Source of the DNA: Nocardia sp. alder85J
GTDB lineage: Bacteria; Actinomycetota; Actinomycetes; Mycobacteriales; Mycobacteriaceae
DNA length: 64,000 nt
NCBI RefSeq assembly: GCF_020176955.2
Contig: NZ_JAIUCZ020000002.1
Coordinates: 682,001-746,000 of the forward strand
Direction: 5' to 3'
Shown here in pieces: positions 42,808 to 53,418 of the stretch. The position numbers were made by a program, and so were the translations under genes. Each line of letters opens with the position of its first letter. Position 1 is the stretch's first letter. The notes below the pieces were generated by a model, which searched no databases, was not told the origin of the DNA, and was given only the letters and a program-made list of their open reading frames with translations.

Positions 42808-43533
42808 TCACTTCTGCCCGGGCTGAATGGGGTCGGGGGGTTGCTGGACGAAAGGTTCTGGAGCGTATTTGTCGCACAGCGTGCCAGGATTCTGGTTGCC
42901 GACCGCGCTCACGATCGAGGTGACCAACGGGCGCGGTGCCGGTGTGCTGCGTGACTCCAGGGCGGAAGGCTCGGTCGTCCAAGAAACCGTAACCCATTCG
43001 GCGGACAAAGACTTTCCGAAATGCTGATCATGGACCGGTTTGCTGTCCACGATCGAGTACAGGCCCGGTGTGTCGAATTCGCAAAGTGTTACACGGTAGC
43101 CGGAATCTATCTGTTCGGATCCTATCGCACTCCATTGTGTGCCACCGGTGGTATGCCATTTGGTTCTGAGATCTTTCCAAAGGGCCTCGGGCCAAAAATA
43201 TGTCTTGACCACGCGTTCGTTGTACGCCTGCATCAGGGTGGGATTGTAGTCGTTCGAATTCATATAGAGGTCATTCGCTACTTTGGTTTCGGCTGCGAAC
43301 TGCGCGGCCTCCCGTGGCTGTCCCGTGAGTGTTGCATCCATGATCCAGGCCGAGGTCGCGGCCGGATACCGAGTCGTAGGCCCGGCCGGATCGGTCGAAG
43401 AGGACGATGGTGACGGGTTCGCTGATTCGTGTTGCCCTGTCGAACATCCGCCGACGAGGGCGCCAGCGACAGCGCAACCAATCGTAATGGATAATGCGCG
43501 GCGTAGGTGATCGGAGGTCCAAAGTTTTGTCAT
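42808..43533 (-). CDS. putative lipoprotein
   Basis: The 241-residue product has a lipoprotein signal with the lipobox LVGGC (Cys near 30). A Ser/Pro-rich linker follows, then a domain with WIMDATLTGQPREAAQF, DYNPTLMQAYNERVVKTYF and two late cysteines. The domain resembles small exported proteins of unknown function. Its ATG overlaps the stop of the large protein gene at 43530 (ATGA), so it is the third gene of a coupled minus-strand operon with an EspC-like protein and the large WXG-like protein. A surface partner or immunity function is possible. Confidence 0.7.
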   Translation of the reverse strand: MTKLWTSDHLRRALSITIGCAVAGALVGGCSTGQHESANPSPSSSSTDPAGPTTRYPAATSAWIMDATLTGQPREAAQFAAETKVANDLYMNSNDYNPTLMQAYNERVVKTYFWPEALWKDLRTKWHTTGGTQWSAIGSEQIDSGYRVTLCEFDTPGLYSIVDSKPVHDQHFGKSLSAEWVTVSWTTEPSALESRSTPAPRPLVTSIVSAVGNQNPGTLCDKYAPEPFVQQPPDPIQPGQK

Positions 43534-46049
43534 TTCACCTCGATCGTCTCGGATCCGCCGTCGAGAAAGCCCTGGAGTTTTCGGCGATCTCCGATCAGGT
43601 CCTTGACAACTGCGATGTCACCTGTGGTGCCGATTGTGTCCAGATAGCCGGCCAGGCCGCGGCTCGTGAGATAGGCCCTTATCGCGTTATTCGAAAGCTG
43701 TAAATTGCCCTCGTTGTAGTGCATGGGTCCGCTGTGATCGGTGGCCAGGATTTCTGTTGGGATCTGGCCATTTCGGTAACTTGCGTCGATGAGCTTGTTG
43801 GTCGCCTCTGCTCGGATCTCGGAAGATATCCGACTATCGCTCGGATCCTGCACGTGCACAGGATCCGGTGCCGGATTCCACGCCGAGATGATTCTATCCA
43901 TCGCGTCCCCGGGCAAACCGTTGAGATAACCCTTGGCGCCGCCCTGTGCCACGCTGGGCAGCAGATCGGTGATCGGCGAGGTGACCTTGTCCGTCGGGAG
44001 GACGTCGCTGATGATCTCCTTGGCGACCTCCGCGGCCTGCTGCTTGCTGTCGTACACCTCTTGTAGATGCTTGGCGGTGTCGGTGGCGTTCGTGTCGTCC
44101 TGATAGAACAGTGCGTTGTAGTGCTGGGCCGTCATGCGGGCGTTCAGATCTCGGAGATGGGTGTAGGCGTCGTTCTCGGTGAGCCACTGCCCGACGTTGT
44201 TTCCGCCCTCGCGCATCGCCTGGTCGTAGATGGTGGCCTCGCGGAGTGCGCGACCGGTCTCCAGGAGGTTGCGGCCGTCCTCGGACTGGTTGGCCAGGAA
44301 CAGCAGCCGGTCGCCGTCGTCGACGCCGAGTCGCACCTCGCTGGAGATCGGCGGGGGGTACTGGTGTGGATCCGCGGAGGTGGGAAGGGCCAGGGAGGTC
44401 ATCTGGTTCGGGTCGGCCAGCGCATCCAGGTTGGACGACAGCACCTTCGACAGTCCGGAGGCCAGTTCGGGGTTCTTCCGGAACAGGTCGGCATTGTTCT
44501 CGAATACCGTGTGGCCGCCCGTCCCGGCGGTCAGGGCGGATCCGCTGCCGGATTCGACAGGCGCGAGAACGTGTGGCAACGCAGCGATCGTCTTGCGGGA
44601 CAGATCACCGTCGGGGGTCTGGTCGTGGGCATGGTCACCGGCCCAGCTGTACAGCTGGGAGGCGACCTTGCCCTTGTCGCCCCAGTCGTGGTGGAAGATC
44701 TGCTCGCGGAAGGTCTTCGGGTCGGCGTAGACGTCACCGGGAGTGTGGACCGCGCCGGTCGAGTCGCTGAGCATGCCGTAGTCGACGGTGTGGTTTCGCG
44801 TGCCGAGGTCGAGGAAGGTGCGGGCGGTGTCGGCGATCTGGGGTTTGTCCCGGTCGAAGTACTCGCTGCTCATTCCGACGGCGCCGACGTTGCGGAAACG
44901 ATCGACGAGGTCGGTGGCGGCGTGATTGTTGCCGTCGAGGTATCCGCTCATGCTGGCGGCGGTGATCTGCATCTGCGCGGCCGTCACGGCGCCGGGAACG
45001 AAGCCGGGGTTGGCCTCGCCGAGAAGTTTCGCGAACCTCGCCTGATCGCCGAATCGGTTGCGCATCTCCAGCGGTCCGGTCGGTGGGTTGGATTCCAGCC
45101 GGTCGGAGACCAGCTGCCGCATGTAGTCGGGGAGTTGATCGTAGCCGCCGGGCCGGAAGGCGCCGTCGGGGCCGGTGCTGCCGACCTGCTCGTTCGACAG
45201 CATCATGATCGCGTTGGCGAGATTGTCGCGCTGGCCTGCCGCGAGCGGATTCGGTGAGCCGGCACCGCGGGCGAGCGTCTCTTCCTGGGTGAGCTGGTCC
45301 GACAGCGCGAACAGGCCGTCCTTGCCGGACTTGTCGAAGAATTCCCGGTAGTAGTCCTGGACGTCGGCGGGAATCGTGGCGACATGCTTGCCGTCGGCGA
45401 GGTCGCGCAGGTCCTGTGGCGTGAGGTAGTACTGCGGCATGTCCGCGGCCACCGCGTCGAGGGCGGTCTTGTCTCCGGTCTTGGCGGCGTCGGCGAGTCG
45501 TTTCCCGTCCTCGGCGCCGAGCCGGGCGCCCTGCGAGGCGGCCTCGTCGACCGCTATCGAGGAACCGAACAGATCACCTGCGGCGCGGATGAGCTCACCG
45601 CGTGCGGCGAGCAGGCGGCCGAGTTCGGTTTCGGCCTGGGCGAGTTCGCGGCGGGCGGTGTCGACGGCATCCTGGTGGGCGCGGACAGCGTCGGCGTCGT
45701 GCCCCGAGACGGCCCAGTCGTCGGCGACGGTCAGCGTTGCGGCCTCGGCGTCGGCGGCTTTGGTGCGCAGCACATCTCGGTGGGCGGAGACGTTGCCGGT
45801 GGCGCCGGTGAGCGCGTCGAGGAAATCCTCGATGTCGCCGTAGATCTTACGGGCTTCGTCGTGGTCCTGGCCGACTCGGTCGTAAGCGGCGTGGTAAGCC
45901 GCCCCGGACCAGACCTGTCCGATATCGGTGAAATACTTACGGCTGTCGTCGATTTCTTGCAGGAACTGCTGATTTCCGGTGCGCAGGACGGCGGCCCAAT
46001 CGTCGAGCGCCCGCAGGTTCCAGCGTTCCAGTTCCGAGCGCGAGGGCAT
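43530..46049 (-). CDS. large ESX-associated protein with WXG-like N-terminal domain
   Basis: The 839-residue protein begins with a helical domain of about 130 residues (MPSRSELERWNLRALDDWAA, IGQVWSGAAYHAAYDRVGQD). The Q-V-W-S-G stretch looks like a WxG-type turn. After a second helical region come GSGSALTAGTGGHTVFENN and several extended domains with no recognised motif. Its size, N-terminus and an EspC-like gene directly before it suggest a secreted ESX substrate or a polymorphic-toxin-like protein. No toxin active site is recognisable at the C-terminus. ATGA overlaps at both ends show tight coupling. Confidence 0.65.
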   Translation of the reverse strand: MPSRSELERWNLRALDDWAAVLRTGNQQFLQEIDDSRKYFTDIGQVWSGAAYHAAYDRVGQDHDEARKIYGDIEDFLDALTGATGNVSAHRDVLRTKAADAEAATLTVADDWAVSGHDADAVRAHQDAVDTARRELAQAETELGRLLAARGELIRAAGDLFGSSIAVDEAASQGARLGAEDGKRLADAAKTGDKTALDAVAADMPQYYLTPQDLRDLADGKHVATIPADVQDYYREFFDKSGKDGLFALSDQLTQEETLARGAGSPNPLAAGQRDNLANAIMMLSNEQVGSTGPDGAFRPGGYDQLPDYMRQLVSDRLESNPPTGPLEMRNRFGDQARFAKLLGEANPGFVPGAVTAAQMQITAASMSGYLDGNNHAATDLVDRFRNVGAVGMSSEYFDRDKPQIADTARTFLDLGTRNHTVDYGMLSDSTGAVHTPGDVYADPKTFREQIFHHDWGDKGKVASQLYSWAGDHAHDQTPDGDLSRKTIAALPHVLAPVESGSGSALTAGTGGHTVFENNADLFRKNPELASGLSKVLSSNLDALADPNQMTSLALPTSADPHQYPPPISSEVRLGVDDGDRLLFLANQSEDGRNLLETGRALREATIYDQAMREGGNNVGQWLTENDAYTHLRDLNARMTAQHYNALFYQDDTNATDTAKHLQEVYDSKQQAAEVAKEIISDVLPTDKVTSPITDLLPSVAQGGAKGYLNGLPGDAMDRIISAWNPAPDPVHVQDPSDSRISSEIRAEATNKLIDASYRNGQIPTEILATDHSGPMHYNEGNLQLSNNAIRAYLTSRGLAGYLDTIGTTGDIAVVKDLIGDRRKLQGFLDGGSETIEVK

Positions 46050-46357
46050 CAGCGGCTCCCGGTGGGGTGGAAGTCGAGAGCATGCATCTGCTGCGCGAAT
46101 TCGTCGTCGGTCATCCGCAGATTTCCGGCGCAGTCGCGAATCTTGCCCGCCAGCACCCTCATTCGCGTGCCGACCCGGAGGTAGGCGCCCTCGATGTGCA
46201 GACCCAGCTGTTCGCAGGCGGCGGGTATCGACGAACCCGGCATGCTCGCCGCGACATCGTTGTCCTTGCCCCGCACCTTGATACCGTCGACGGTGTCGCC
46301 GAGTGCATCCAGTACGCGCGCCAGCGTCTCGAGCTGGTCGGCGTCGGCTTTCAACAT
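46049..46357 (-). CDS. EspC-like ESX-secretion-associated small protein
   Basis: The 102-residue helical protein is of the ESX-associated type (DUF2580/EspC-like). A first helix (LKADADQLETLARVLDALGD) is followed by a polar turn, a second helix and a tail. These proteins are exported by type VII systems as partners of larger substrates. Here it directly precedes and overlaps the 839-residue gene. No FtsK/EccC-type ATPase is in this window, so the machinery must be encoded elsewhere. Confidence 0.72.
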   Translation of the reverse strand: MLKADADQLETLARVLDALGDTVDGIKVRGKDNDVAASMPGSSIPAACEQLGLHIEGAYLRVGTRMRVLAGKIRDCAGNLRMTDDEFAQQMHALDFHPTGSR

Positions 46358-46479
46358 CAGGTCCCCTCCTCCGCCCCTGCCCGGACCTCTGTCGCTGCCC
46401 GCCCGCGGATCGAATCGAGGTTACCGCAGGACGAATCGGGCAATCGGGAAACGGGGTGGCGGCGGTATCGGCCGGGAGT

Positions 46480-47700
46480 TCAGCCGATCGTCTTGCGGTC
46501 CTTGAGTTCTGCGATGTCGTCCCAGGTCAGTCCCAGTTCCAGCAGCACCGTCTCGGTATGTTCGCCGGTCTCGGGGGCTCGGGTCGGTTGTCCGGGGCGG
46601 CCGTCGAATCGGGCGGGGATGGTGACCATGGGGAGGGTGTGGCCGTTGCCCAGATCCACGTCGGCGAGATAGCCGTTCGCCTCGACCTGCGGGTCGGCGG
46701 CCAGTTCGTGCGGTTGTTGCGCGGGCGCCCATTCGCCCTCGAAATCGGCCAGGGCCGTGCGCCATTCGTCGAAGGTGCGGCGGGCGAAGACCGTGTCCAG
46801 CCAGTCCACGCAGGCGGCGGCGTTGCGGGTGCGGGCGGCGAGGTCCGCGAAGCGCGGATCGGCCGCCGCGGCCGGTTCGCCGAGGGCCCGGCACAATTCG
46901 GGCCAGCGCCGGTCCGGGGCGAGCAACTGCAACAGGATGAAGCGACCGTCGGCGGTGCGGTAGGGCAGCATCAGCGGGTTGGCGGCCCGGTGGCGGTCCG
47001 GCCGCGCCGGTTCCGGGCTGCGGCCGTCGATCACGGAATTCACCAGATCGGCCTGGATCTGCCACATTCCGGAGGCCAGCAGCGAGGCGTCCACCATGGA
47101 TGTCACGCCGGTGGTGGCCCGCCGGTACAGTGCGGCGCCGACCGCTCCGGCGATCGACAGTGCCGCGGTGACGTCGCCGAACGCGGTGCGGGGTGCGGCG
47201 GGATATTCCTCGGCCGGATGCCGGTGCAGGTGCTGCATACCGCTGCGGGCCCAGTAGGCGCCCGCGTCGTAGCCGCCGCGATCGGCCTCCGGGCCGTCGG
47301 CACCGAACGCGGTGCCGGAGGCGTAGACGATCGCGGGATTGTCGGCCCGGATTCCGTCGAGGTCGATGCGCAGTACTCGCCGCCCGGCCGGACGCACGCT
47401 GGTGAGGAAGACGTCGGCCCCGGCGAGCAGCCGGGTCAGCAGCCGCCGGCCCTCGGGCCGCTTCAGGTCCACCGCGACCGACCGTTTGCCGCGGTTGGCC
47501 GCCTGGAACTGCACGTCCGCGCCGTGATGGAGTTTGTGCAGGCCGCTGGTCACCAGCCCCCGATACGGGTCGCCGGTGCCCGGATGTTCGATCTTGACGA
47601 CGTCCGCGCCCCACTCCGCGAGCACCGCGGCGGCCATCGGCACGAAGACGTGCGAGGCCACCTCGACCACCCGCACCCCGTGCAGTGGTCCGGGGGTCAT
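46480..47700 (-). CDS. CaiB/BaiF-type CoA-transferase
   Basis: The 406-residue class III CoA-transferase has the N-terminal LHGVRVVEVASHVFVPMAAA and AEWGADVVKIEHPGTGDPYR, then NRGKRSVAVDLKRPEGR near 70. The GYDAG segment near 140 carries the expected catalytic aspartate, and LLQLLAPDRRWPELC lies near 245. It moves CoA between acids and should activate or finish a pathway acid. Its ATG overlaps the preceding small gene's stop (ATGA). It belongs with ALDH 48098 and SDR 49722 on the same strand, probably part of the catabolic set. Confidence 0.87.
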   Translation of the reverse strand: MTPGPLHGVRVVEVASHVFVPMAAAVLAEWGADVVKIEHPGTGDPYRGLVTSGLHKLHHGADVQFQAANRGKRSVAVDLKRPEGRRLLTRLLAGADVFLTSVRPAGRRVLRIDLDGIRADNPAIVYASGTAFGADGPEADRGGYDAGAYWARSGMQHLHRHPAEEYPAAPRTAFGDVTAALSIAGAVGAALYRRATTGVTSMVDASLLASGMWQIQADLVNSVIDGRSPEPARPDRHRAANPLMLPYRTADGRFILLQLLAPDRRWPELCRALGEPAAAADPRFADLAARTRNAAACVDWLDTVFARRTFDEWRTALADFEGEWAPAQQPHELAADPQVEANGYLADVDLGNGHTLPMVTIPARFDGRPGQPTRAPETGEHTETVLLELGLTWDDIAELKDRKTIG

Positions 47701-48035
47701 CCCGAGCGGCCCGATTCGATCAGCGTACGGGCGACCCGCACCGGGATGCCGTCGAGGATCAGCGGGATCGCCGCCGCGCTGGGCAGTGCCGTGCCGGTGC
47801 CCTCGCCGGTGTGCCGATACGCCTGGATACCGTAGCGGCCCATGGCGATCGCCAGCCGGTCCACCGGTTCCTCCTCCGGGTCCGGTGGTTCGCTGCCGGG
47901 CTGCGGGACACACCAGGTCCAGTGGCCGACGGAGGTGGCGAACCGTAACTCCAGATAGTCCGCACGGGCCGGGCACGGGCCGGTGGATTCCAGGCTGGCG
48001 GGCAGGAAGGCGTTGTCGGCCGAGACAGTCGTCAT
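47697..48035 (-). CDS. hypothetical small protein coupled to a CoA-transferase
   Basis: The 112-residue protein has no family I recognise. It is acidic in the middle (SEPPDPEEEPVDRLAIAMG) and has mixed alpha/beta texture: ADYLELRFATSVGHWTWCVP, then YGIQAYRHTGEGTGTALP. It has no signal or membrane helix. The frame is real: it ends in an ATGA overlap with the CoA-transferase gene and lies just after the ALDH gene. It may be an accessory or regulatory subunit of the transferase. Confidence 0.6.
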   Translation of the reverse strand: MTTVSADNAFLPASLESTGPCPARADYLELRFATSVGHWTWCVPQPGSEPPDPEEEPVDRLAIAMGRYGIQAYRHTGEGTGTALPSAAAIPLILDGIPVRVARTLIESGRSG

Positions 48036-48097
48036 GGTGCACCGTCCGTGTAGGTCCCGGTATGCCGTTGCGGCACACCGGGACCGATGAGTGAGGG

Positions 48098-49558
<1,461 letters not shown>

Positions 49559-49671
49559 GCTGTACTCCTGGATCGGGCGCCCCCGCGCGAGGCGGGAACG
49601 CAAGGGTCACTGACCGATTCGATGAATTGGGCAATTCGGACCGGACGGTCGGGCCGTGCGGGCCAGATGAA

Positions 49672-49691
49672 AGTATCTACTTACTTACTTT
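49672..49691. promoter_or_regulatory. shared palindromic operator, copy 7
   Basis: On the minus strand the site reads AAAGTAAGTAAGTAGATACT, with the core TAAGTAA-GTAG-ATACTT. This has arms related to copies 2 and 4 around a GTAG centre. It lies about 115-130 bases before the ALDH start, between the ALDH and the SDR genes. The neighbouring TACT/AGTA repeats make the exact centre uncertain. Confidence 0.5.
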
Positions 49692-49721
49692 AATGATACG
49701 TCCGGGTCTGCACAACCGGGC

Positions 49722-50564
49722 TCATTCCGCCGGATCCGGCACTCCGCGCAGGTGCGGGGCCATCATCAGCGGGGTCACGGTCAGCACACCGGACTCCACC
49801 GGCAGCGTCGCGCCGGTGATCCAGCGGGCCTCGTCGCTGGCCAGGAACGCCACCGCCGCGGCCACGTCCCAGCCGTCGCCGGGGGTGCCGAGCAGCCCGG
49901 CCTCGGCGCGCATGGTGTCCATGAAATTCGCGCGGGCGCCCGGCGCGCTCACCGACTGCACCATCGGCGTGGTGATGTGCCCCGGCGCGATGGCGTTGAC
50001 CCGGATGCCCTGGCGGCCGTGCGAATACGCCATGTCCACGGTCATCGCCTGCAACGCGCCCTTGGCGGCGGAATAGGCGAGGGTGCCGTCGCCGCGCAGC
50101 GCCGAGATCGAGGAGATGTTGACGATCGACCCGGAACCCTTCTCCGCCATCACCGGAACGGCGTACTTGCTGGCCAGGAACGCGGTGCGCAGATTGATGT
50201 CGAAGGTGCGGTCCCAGTCCTCCTCGGTGGTGTCGACGACGGTGCCCAGCGCCGCCCGGCCGATGTTGTTGACCAGCACGTCGAGGGTGCCGAAGGTGTC
50301 GACGGCGGTGCGGACCATCGCCTCCGCGTCGGCGGCCCTGGTCAGATCGCCGGCGAAGACCGCCGCCTTGCCGCCGGATTCCTCGATCATCTGCCGGGTC
50401 AGCTCGGCGCGCTCCGGCGCCACGTCCACCAGCAGCACGCTCGCGCCCTCCCGGGCCAGCGTCACCGCCGCCGCCTTGCCGGTGCCGACACCCGGGCCGG
50501 GCGTCGATCCGGCGCCGGTCACGATCGCCACCTTGCCCTCGACCCGGCCTGTCCGATATGTCAT
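49722..50564 (-). CDS. short-chain dehydrogenase/reductase
   Basis: The 280-residue SDR has VAIVTGAGSTPGPGVGTGKA near 12-31, a cofactor loop longer than the usual TGxxxGIG. It also has NNIG near 100 (NNAG in most), the SSIS serine region near 150, and YSAAK near 164-168. It oxidises a hydroxyl or reduces a ketone of a CoA or free intermediate. The inserted glycine/proline loop resembles SDRs of steroid- and terpene-type clusters. ATG 50564 has GGAG six bases before it. Thirty-two bases downstream of the DUF35-thiolase gene and probably in its transcript. Confidence 0.87.
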   Translation of the reverse strand: MTYRTGRVEGKVAIVTGAGSTPGPGVGTGKAAAVTLAREGASVLLVDVAPERAELTRQMIEESGGKAAVFAGDLTRAADAEAMVRTAVDTFGTLDVLVNNIGRAALGTVVDTTEEDWDRTFDINLRTAFLASKYAVPVMAEKGSGSIVNISSISALRGDGTLAYSAAKGALQAMTVDMAYSHGRQGIRVNAIAPGHITTPMVQSVSAPGARANFMDTMRAEAGLLGTPGDGWDVAAAVAFLASDEARWITGATLPVESGVLTVTPLMMAPHLRGVPDPAE

Positions 50565-50596
50565 GTCCCGCTCCATCTTCCGATCCGAACTTCCGC

Positions 50597-52363
50597 TCAC
50601 CAGGCGGTGAGCAACGCCGCCCCGGCCTCGATCCCCCCGACATTGGTGACCGCGGCCACCCGGGCCGCGCGCACCTGCCGTTCCCCGGCCTCGCCACGCA
50701 ACTGCCGCACCGCCTCCGCGGTGTGCCCGAATCCGGCGTGCAGCCGCCCGCCGGACAACTGCCCGCCCCAGGTGTTCAACGGCAGCTCGCCGTCCAGCGC
50801 GATCCGCTTGCCGCCGTCGACGAAGGCGCCCGCCTCGCCGACGCCGCAGAAGCCCATCGCCTCCAGCCACCACACCGCCTCGATGGTGAAGCCGTCGTAG
50901 AGCTGGGCCACATCCACATCGCCGGGTCGCAGGTCGGTACGCGCCCACAGCGCGGCGGCGGTGCCGTGCCCGACCCGGCCCATGTCCTCCCACTGCTCCC
51001 AGGACGGCCGCCCGTCGACCACCCCGGCCATCGCCTCGATCCGCACCGGGGCCCGCAGGTCCCGGGCCGTCTCCGCCGCCGACACCACGATCGCGGTCGC
51101 CCCGTCGGCGGGCACGTCGCAGTCGAACAGGCAGATCGGCGAGGAGATCAGGCGGGCCGCCAGATACTCCTCGACGGACAGTGGCTTGCGGTACACCGCA
51201 TCCGGATTGAGCGCGGCATGGGCGCGCTGGGTCACCGGCAGCCACGCCAATTGTTCGCGGGTGACGCCGTATTCGTGCATGTAGCGGGTCGCGTAGGGGG
51301 CGATCTGGCAGACCGGCGACAACATCCCGATCGGCAGCAGCCAGGACATCGGTCCCTCCGCGACCGGTTTGGTGGACCCGTAGGCGGGCCGGCCACCGGC
51401 GTTGCGGGCCGCGCTGCCCTCCTTCACCGTGCGCCAGATGACCACGTGCCGGGCCTGTCCGGTGGCGATCGCCTGCGCGGGACCGTAGAACGGCAGCGAC
51501 ATGCCCTCGACCAGCCCCTGGCGCCAGGTGGTGCGCAGCCGCAGCGCGTCCTGCACCTCGTACAGGCTGCCGTTGGAGTAGCCGGGCAGATTCGCCACGC
51601 CGCCACCGGGATACATCGCCAGCCCGTCGATGTCGTCGAGCGTCAGCCCGGCATCGGCGACCGCCGCGAGGATCGCGTCCAGCGTCAGCTGGAACCCGGA
51701 CCGATCGAGCTGCCGTCCGATCGCCGACTGCCCGACCCCGGAGATCACCACCTTGCGCTCGAACAGCTCGGTGCCGGTGCCGGGCGCGCGCCGCACGCTG
51801 TGGTCGGCCGGCCCGCCGGCCACGGCATCGGCAGCGTCTCGGGCCGGAGCCGCGGCGGCAGCGCTCACGGCATCGGCGGGGGTGAGCGGGCCGGACCCGG
51901 TGGTCGAGTGGGCGGCCGCCCGGGGGTCGTTGCCGGTGCCGTTCGGATCGACGGCGACGAAGCTCGGGATGTGGTGGCCGCCGGGGCCGGGTTCGAAGCC
52001 GATCTCGACCGGCATGCCGATCGCGGCCTGGTCCGGGGAGCAGCCGCGCAACCGTCCGGCTACGCGAACACCCGGATGTTCGGGGAATTCCACCAGTACC
52101 ATCGCGTAGGGGACCGCCAGGTCCGGTAGCCAGCGCTGGTGGTTGACCGTGAGGCTGTACACCTCGCCCCGGCCGGTGATCTCGGTGACGGCGAGTTCGC
52201 GGCTACGGCAGTGGTGGCAGATGCCGCGCGGCGGGAAGGTGTCCGCGCCGCAGGCCCCGCAGCGCTCGACCACGAGCCGTCCCTCGGCGGCCGCCGCCCA
52301 GAACGGCTCGGTCTCCTCGGTCACGGCCGGGGGTATCCCGATCGTCGCGTCGAACGCATCCAT
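50597..52363 (-). CDS. fused DUF35 OB-fold / thiolase-like lipid-transfer protein
   Basis: At 588 residues it joins two proteins that are normally separate. The N-terminal 140 residues are a DUF35 protein with a zinc ribbon (CGACG and CHHC, about 35-53) and an OB-fold half (GRGEVYSLTVNHQRW onward). A Pro/Ala-rich linker spans about 145-200. The rest is a thiolase-like protein of the SCP-x/Ltp type (VVISGVGQSAIGRQLDRSGF; LDDIDGLAMYPGG; AQLYDGFTIE near 480). It lacks the usual thiolase cysteine. Separate Ltp-DUF35 pairs act as retro-aldolases in steroid side-chain removal, so a similar C-C cleavage is likely. ATG 52363 has GAGG upstream; TTG 52366 is the alternative. Confidence 0.82.
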   Translation of the reverse strand: MDAFDATIGIPPAVTEETEPFWAAAAEGRLVVERCGACGADTFPPRGICHHCRSRELAVTEITGRGEVYSLTVNHQRWLPDLAVPYAMVLVEFPEHPGVRVAGRLRGCSPDQAAIGMPVEIGFEPGPGGHHIPSFVAVDPNGTGNDPRAAAHSTTGSGPLTPADAVSAAAAAPARDAADAVAGGPADHSVRRAPGTGTELFERKVVISGVGQSAIGRQLDRSGFQLTLDAILAAVADAGLTLDDIDGLAMYPGGGVANLPGYSNGSLYEVQDALRLRTTWRQGLVEGMSLPFYGPAQAIATGQARHVVIWRTVKEGSAARNAGGRPAYGSTKPVAEGPMSWLLPIGMLSPVCQIAPYATRYMHEYGVTREQLAWLPVTQRAHAALNPDAVYRKPLSVEEYLAARLISSPICLFDCDVPADGATAIVVSAAETARDLRAPVRIEAMAGVVDGRPSWEQWEDMGRVGHGTAAALWARTDLRPGDVDVAQLYDGFTIEAVWWLEAMGFCGVGEAGAFVDGGKRIALDGELPLNTWGGQLSGGRLHAGFGHTAEAVRQLRGEAGERQVRAARVAAVTNVGGIEAGAALLTAW

Positions 52364-52378
52364 CAATCCAGCCTCTTT

Positions 52379-52402
52379 CTAAGTGAGCATTTGCTATCTT
52401 AG
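52379..52402. promoter_or_regulatory. shared palindromic operator, copy 8 (weak)
   Basis: CTAAGTGAGCATTTGCTATC followed by TTAG contains AAGTGA as in copies 1 and 5, and outer CTAAG/CTTAG arms, around a GCAT centre. It lies in the 83-base gap between the divergent DUF35-thiolase and LLM genes. The match is weaker than the other copies. Confidence 0.4.
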
Positions 52403-52446
52403 GGCGCAGGGCGCCGATCGGAGCGTCATTCGCCGAAGGAGCCGAG

Positions 52447-53418
52447 TTGTCCAGCGACAGCATCGTTTTCGGAGCCGCAGCGATCCCCGAGCCGGATCGT
52501 GACTGGTTGGCGGCCGCTGAACGGTTGCCGATCACCTCGATCTGGCAGGGCGGGCATCTGCTGCCGCCGACCCACACCGGCGAGGCGATCACCCGCCTCG
52601 CCCTGATGACCGCGTGGACCGAACGGGTCAGGATCGGTACCGCGGTGCTGGTGCTGCCGCTGTATCACCCGGTGACCGTGGCGAAACAGCTGGCCGACCT
52701 GGACTCCCGCTCCGGCGGCCGGGTCTCGGTCGGGGTCGGCATCGGCGGCGAGTTCCCTCATGAATTCGAGGCCGTGGGTGTGCCGCTGAAGGAGCGCGGC
52801 CCGCGCACCGACGAGGCCATGTCCATCCTGCGCGCGCTGTGGCGCGGCGATCCGGTCGACCACGACGGCCGCTTCTTCGCCTTCGAGAACCTCCAGCTGC
52901 GCCCGGTGCAGCCGCCGGGCGCGCCCGGCTCCGCGATGCGGCCGGGCGGGCCGCCGCTGCTCGTGTCCGGCCGCAAGGAACCGGCCATGCGCCGCGCGGC
53001 CCGGCTCGGCGACGGGTGGCTGCCGTACCTGATCTCACCGGCGGCGTACGCGCGCTCGGTGCAGACCATCCACACCGAGGCCGCCGCCCTCGGCCGCGAC
53101 CTCGGCGGCTTCGAGTGGATGATGTACCTGTACTGCTCGGTCCGCAGCGACGGCGACCGGGCCCGGCGGGATGTGGCCGGATTCCTCGGCAGCGCCTACG
53201 GTGACAAGCCCTCGTCGATGCTCGACCGCATCGCCCCCTCCGGCACCCCGGAACAGGTGGCGGCCCGGCTCCAGGAATACGTGGACGCCGGCGTGCGGCA
53301 CTTCGTCATCTCGCCGGCCGCGCACGAGGACACCCTCGGCATCGTGCGACTGGCCGCCGAAGAGGTGCTGCCCCGGCTGAAGCTGCCCACCACCCCGCTG
53401 GCCGGGACGATCCGGTGA
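52447..53418 (+). CDS. LLM-class flavin/F420-dependent oxidoreductase
   Basis: The 323-residue TIM-barrel protein of the luciferase-like class has VRIGTAVLVLPLYHPVTVAK near 60-80, SGGRVSVGVGIGGEFPHEF near 88-106, and a C-terminal GTPEQVAARLQEYVDAGVRH near 264-283. In mycolic-acid actinomycetes this group often uses F420; this chain could use FMN as well. It would oxidise or reduce a pathway intermediate. The TTG start at 52447 has AAGGAG before it. Its stop overlaps the CoA-transferase GTG (GTGA). Divergent from the DUF35-thiolase gene. Confidence 0.87.
   Translation: MSSDSIVFGAAAIPEPDRDWLAAAERLPITSIWQGGHLLPPTHTGEAITRLALMTAWTERVRIGTAVLVLPLYHPVTVAKQLADLDSRSGGRVSVGVGIGGEFPHEFEAVGVPLKERGPRTDEAMSILRALWRGDPVDHDGRFFAFENLQLRPVQPPGAPGSAMRPGGPPLLVSGRKEPAMRRAARLGDGWLPYLISPAAYARSVQTIHTEAAALGRDLGGFEWMMYLYCSVRSDGDRARRDVAGFLGSAYGDKPSSMLDRIAPSGTPEQVAARLQEYVDAGVRHFVISPAAHEDTLGIVRLAAEEVLPRLKLPTTPLAGTIR

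Noticed and set aside
48080..48097. Another copy of the shared operator (GAGTGAGG text) after the ALDH gene
   Set aside because: Only one arm is present, no GTAC-like centre and no matching second arm.
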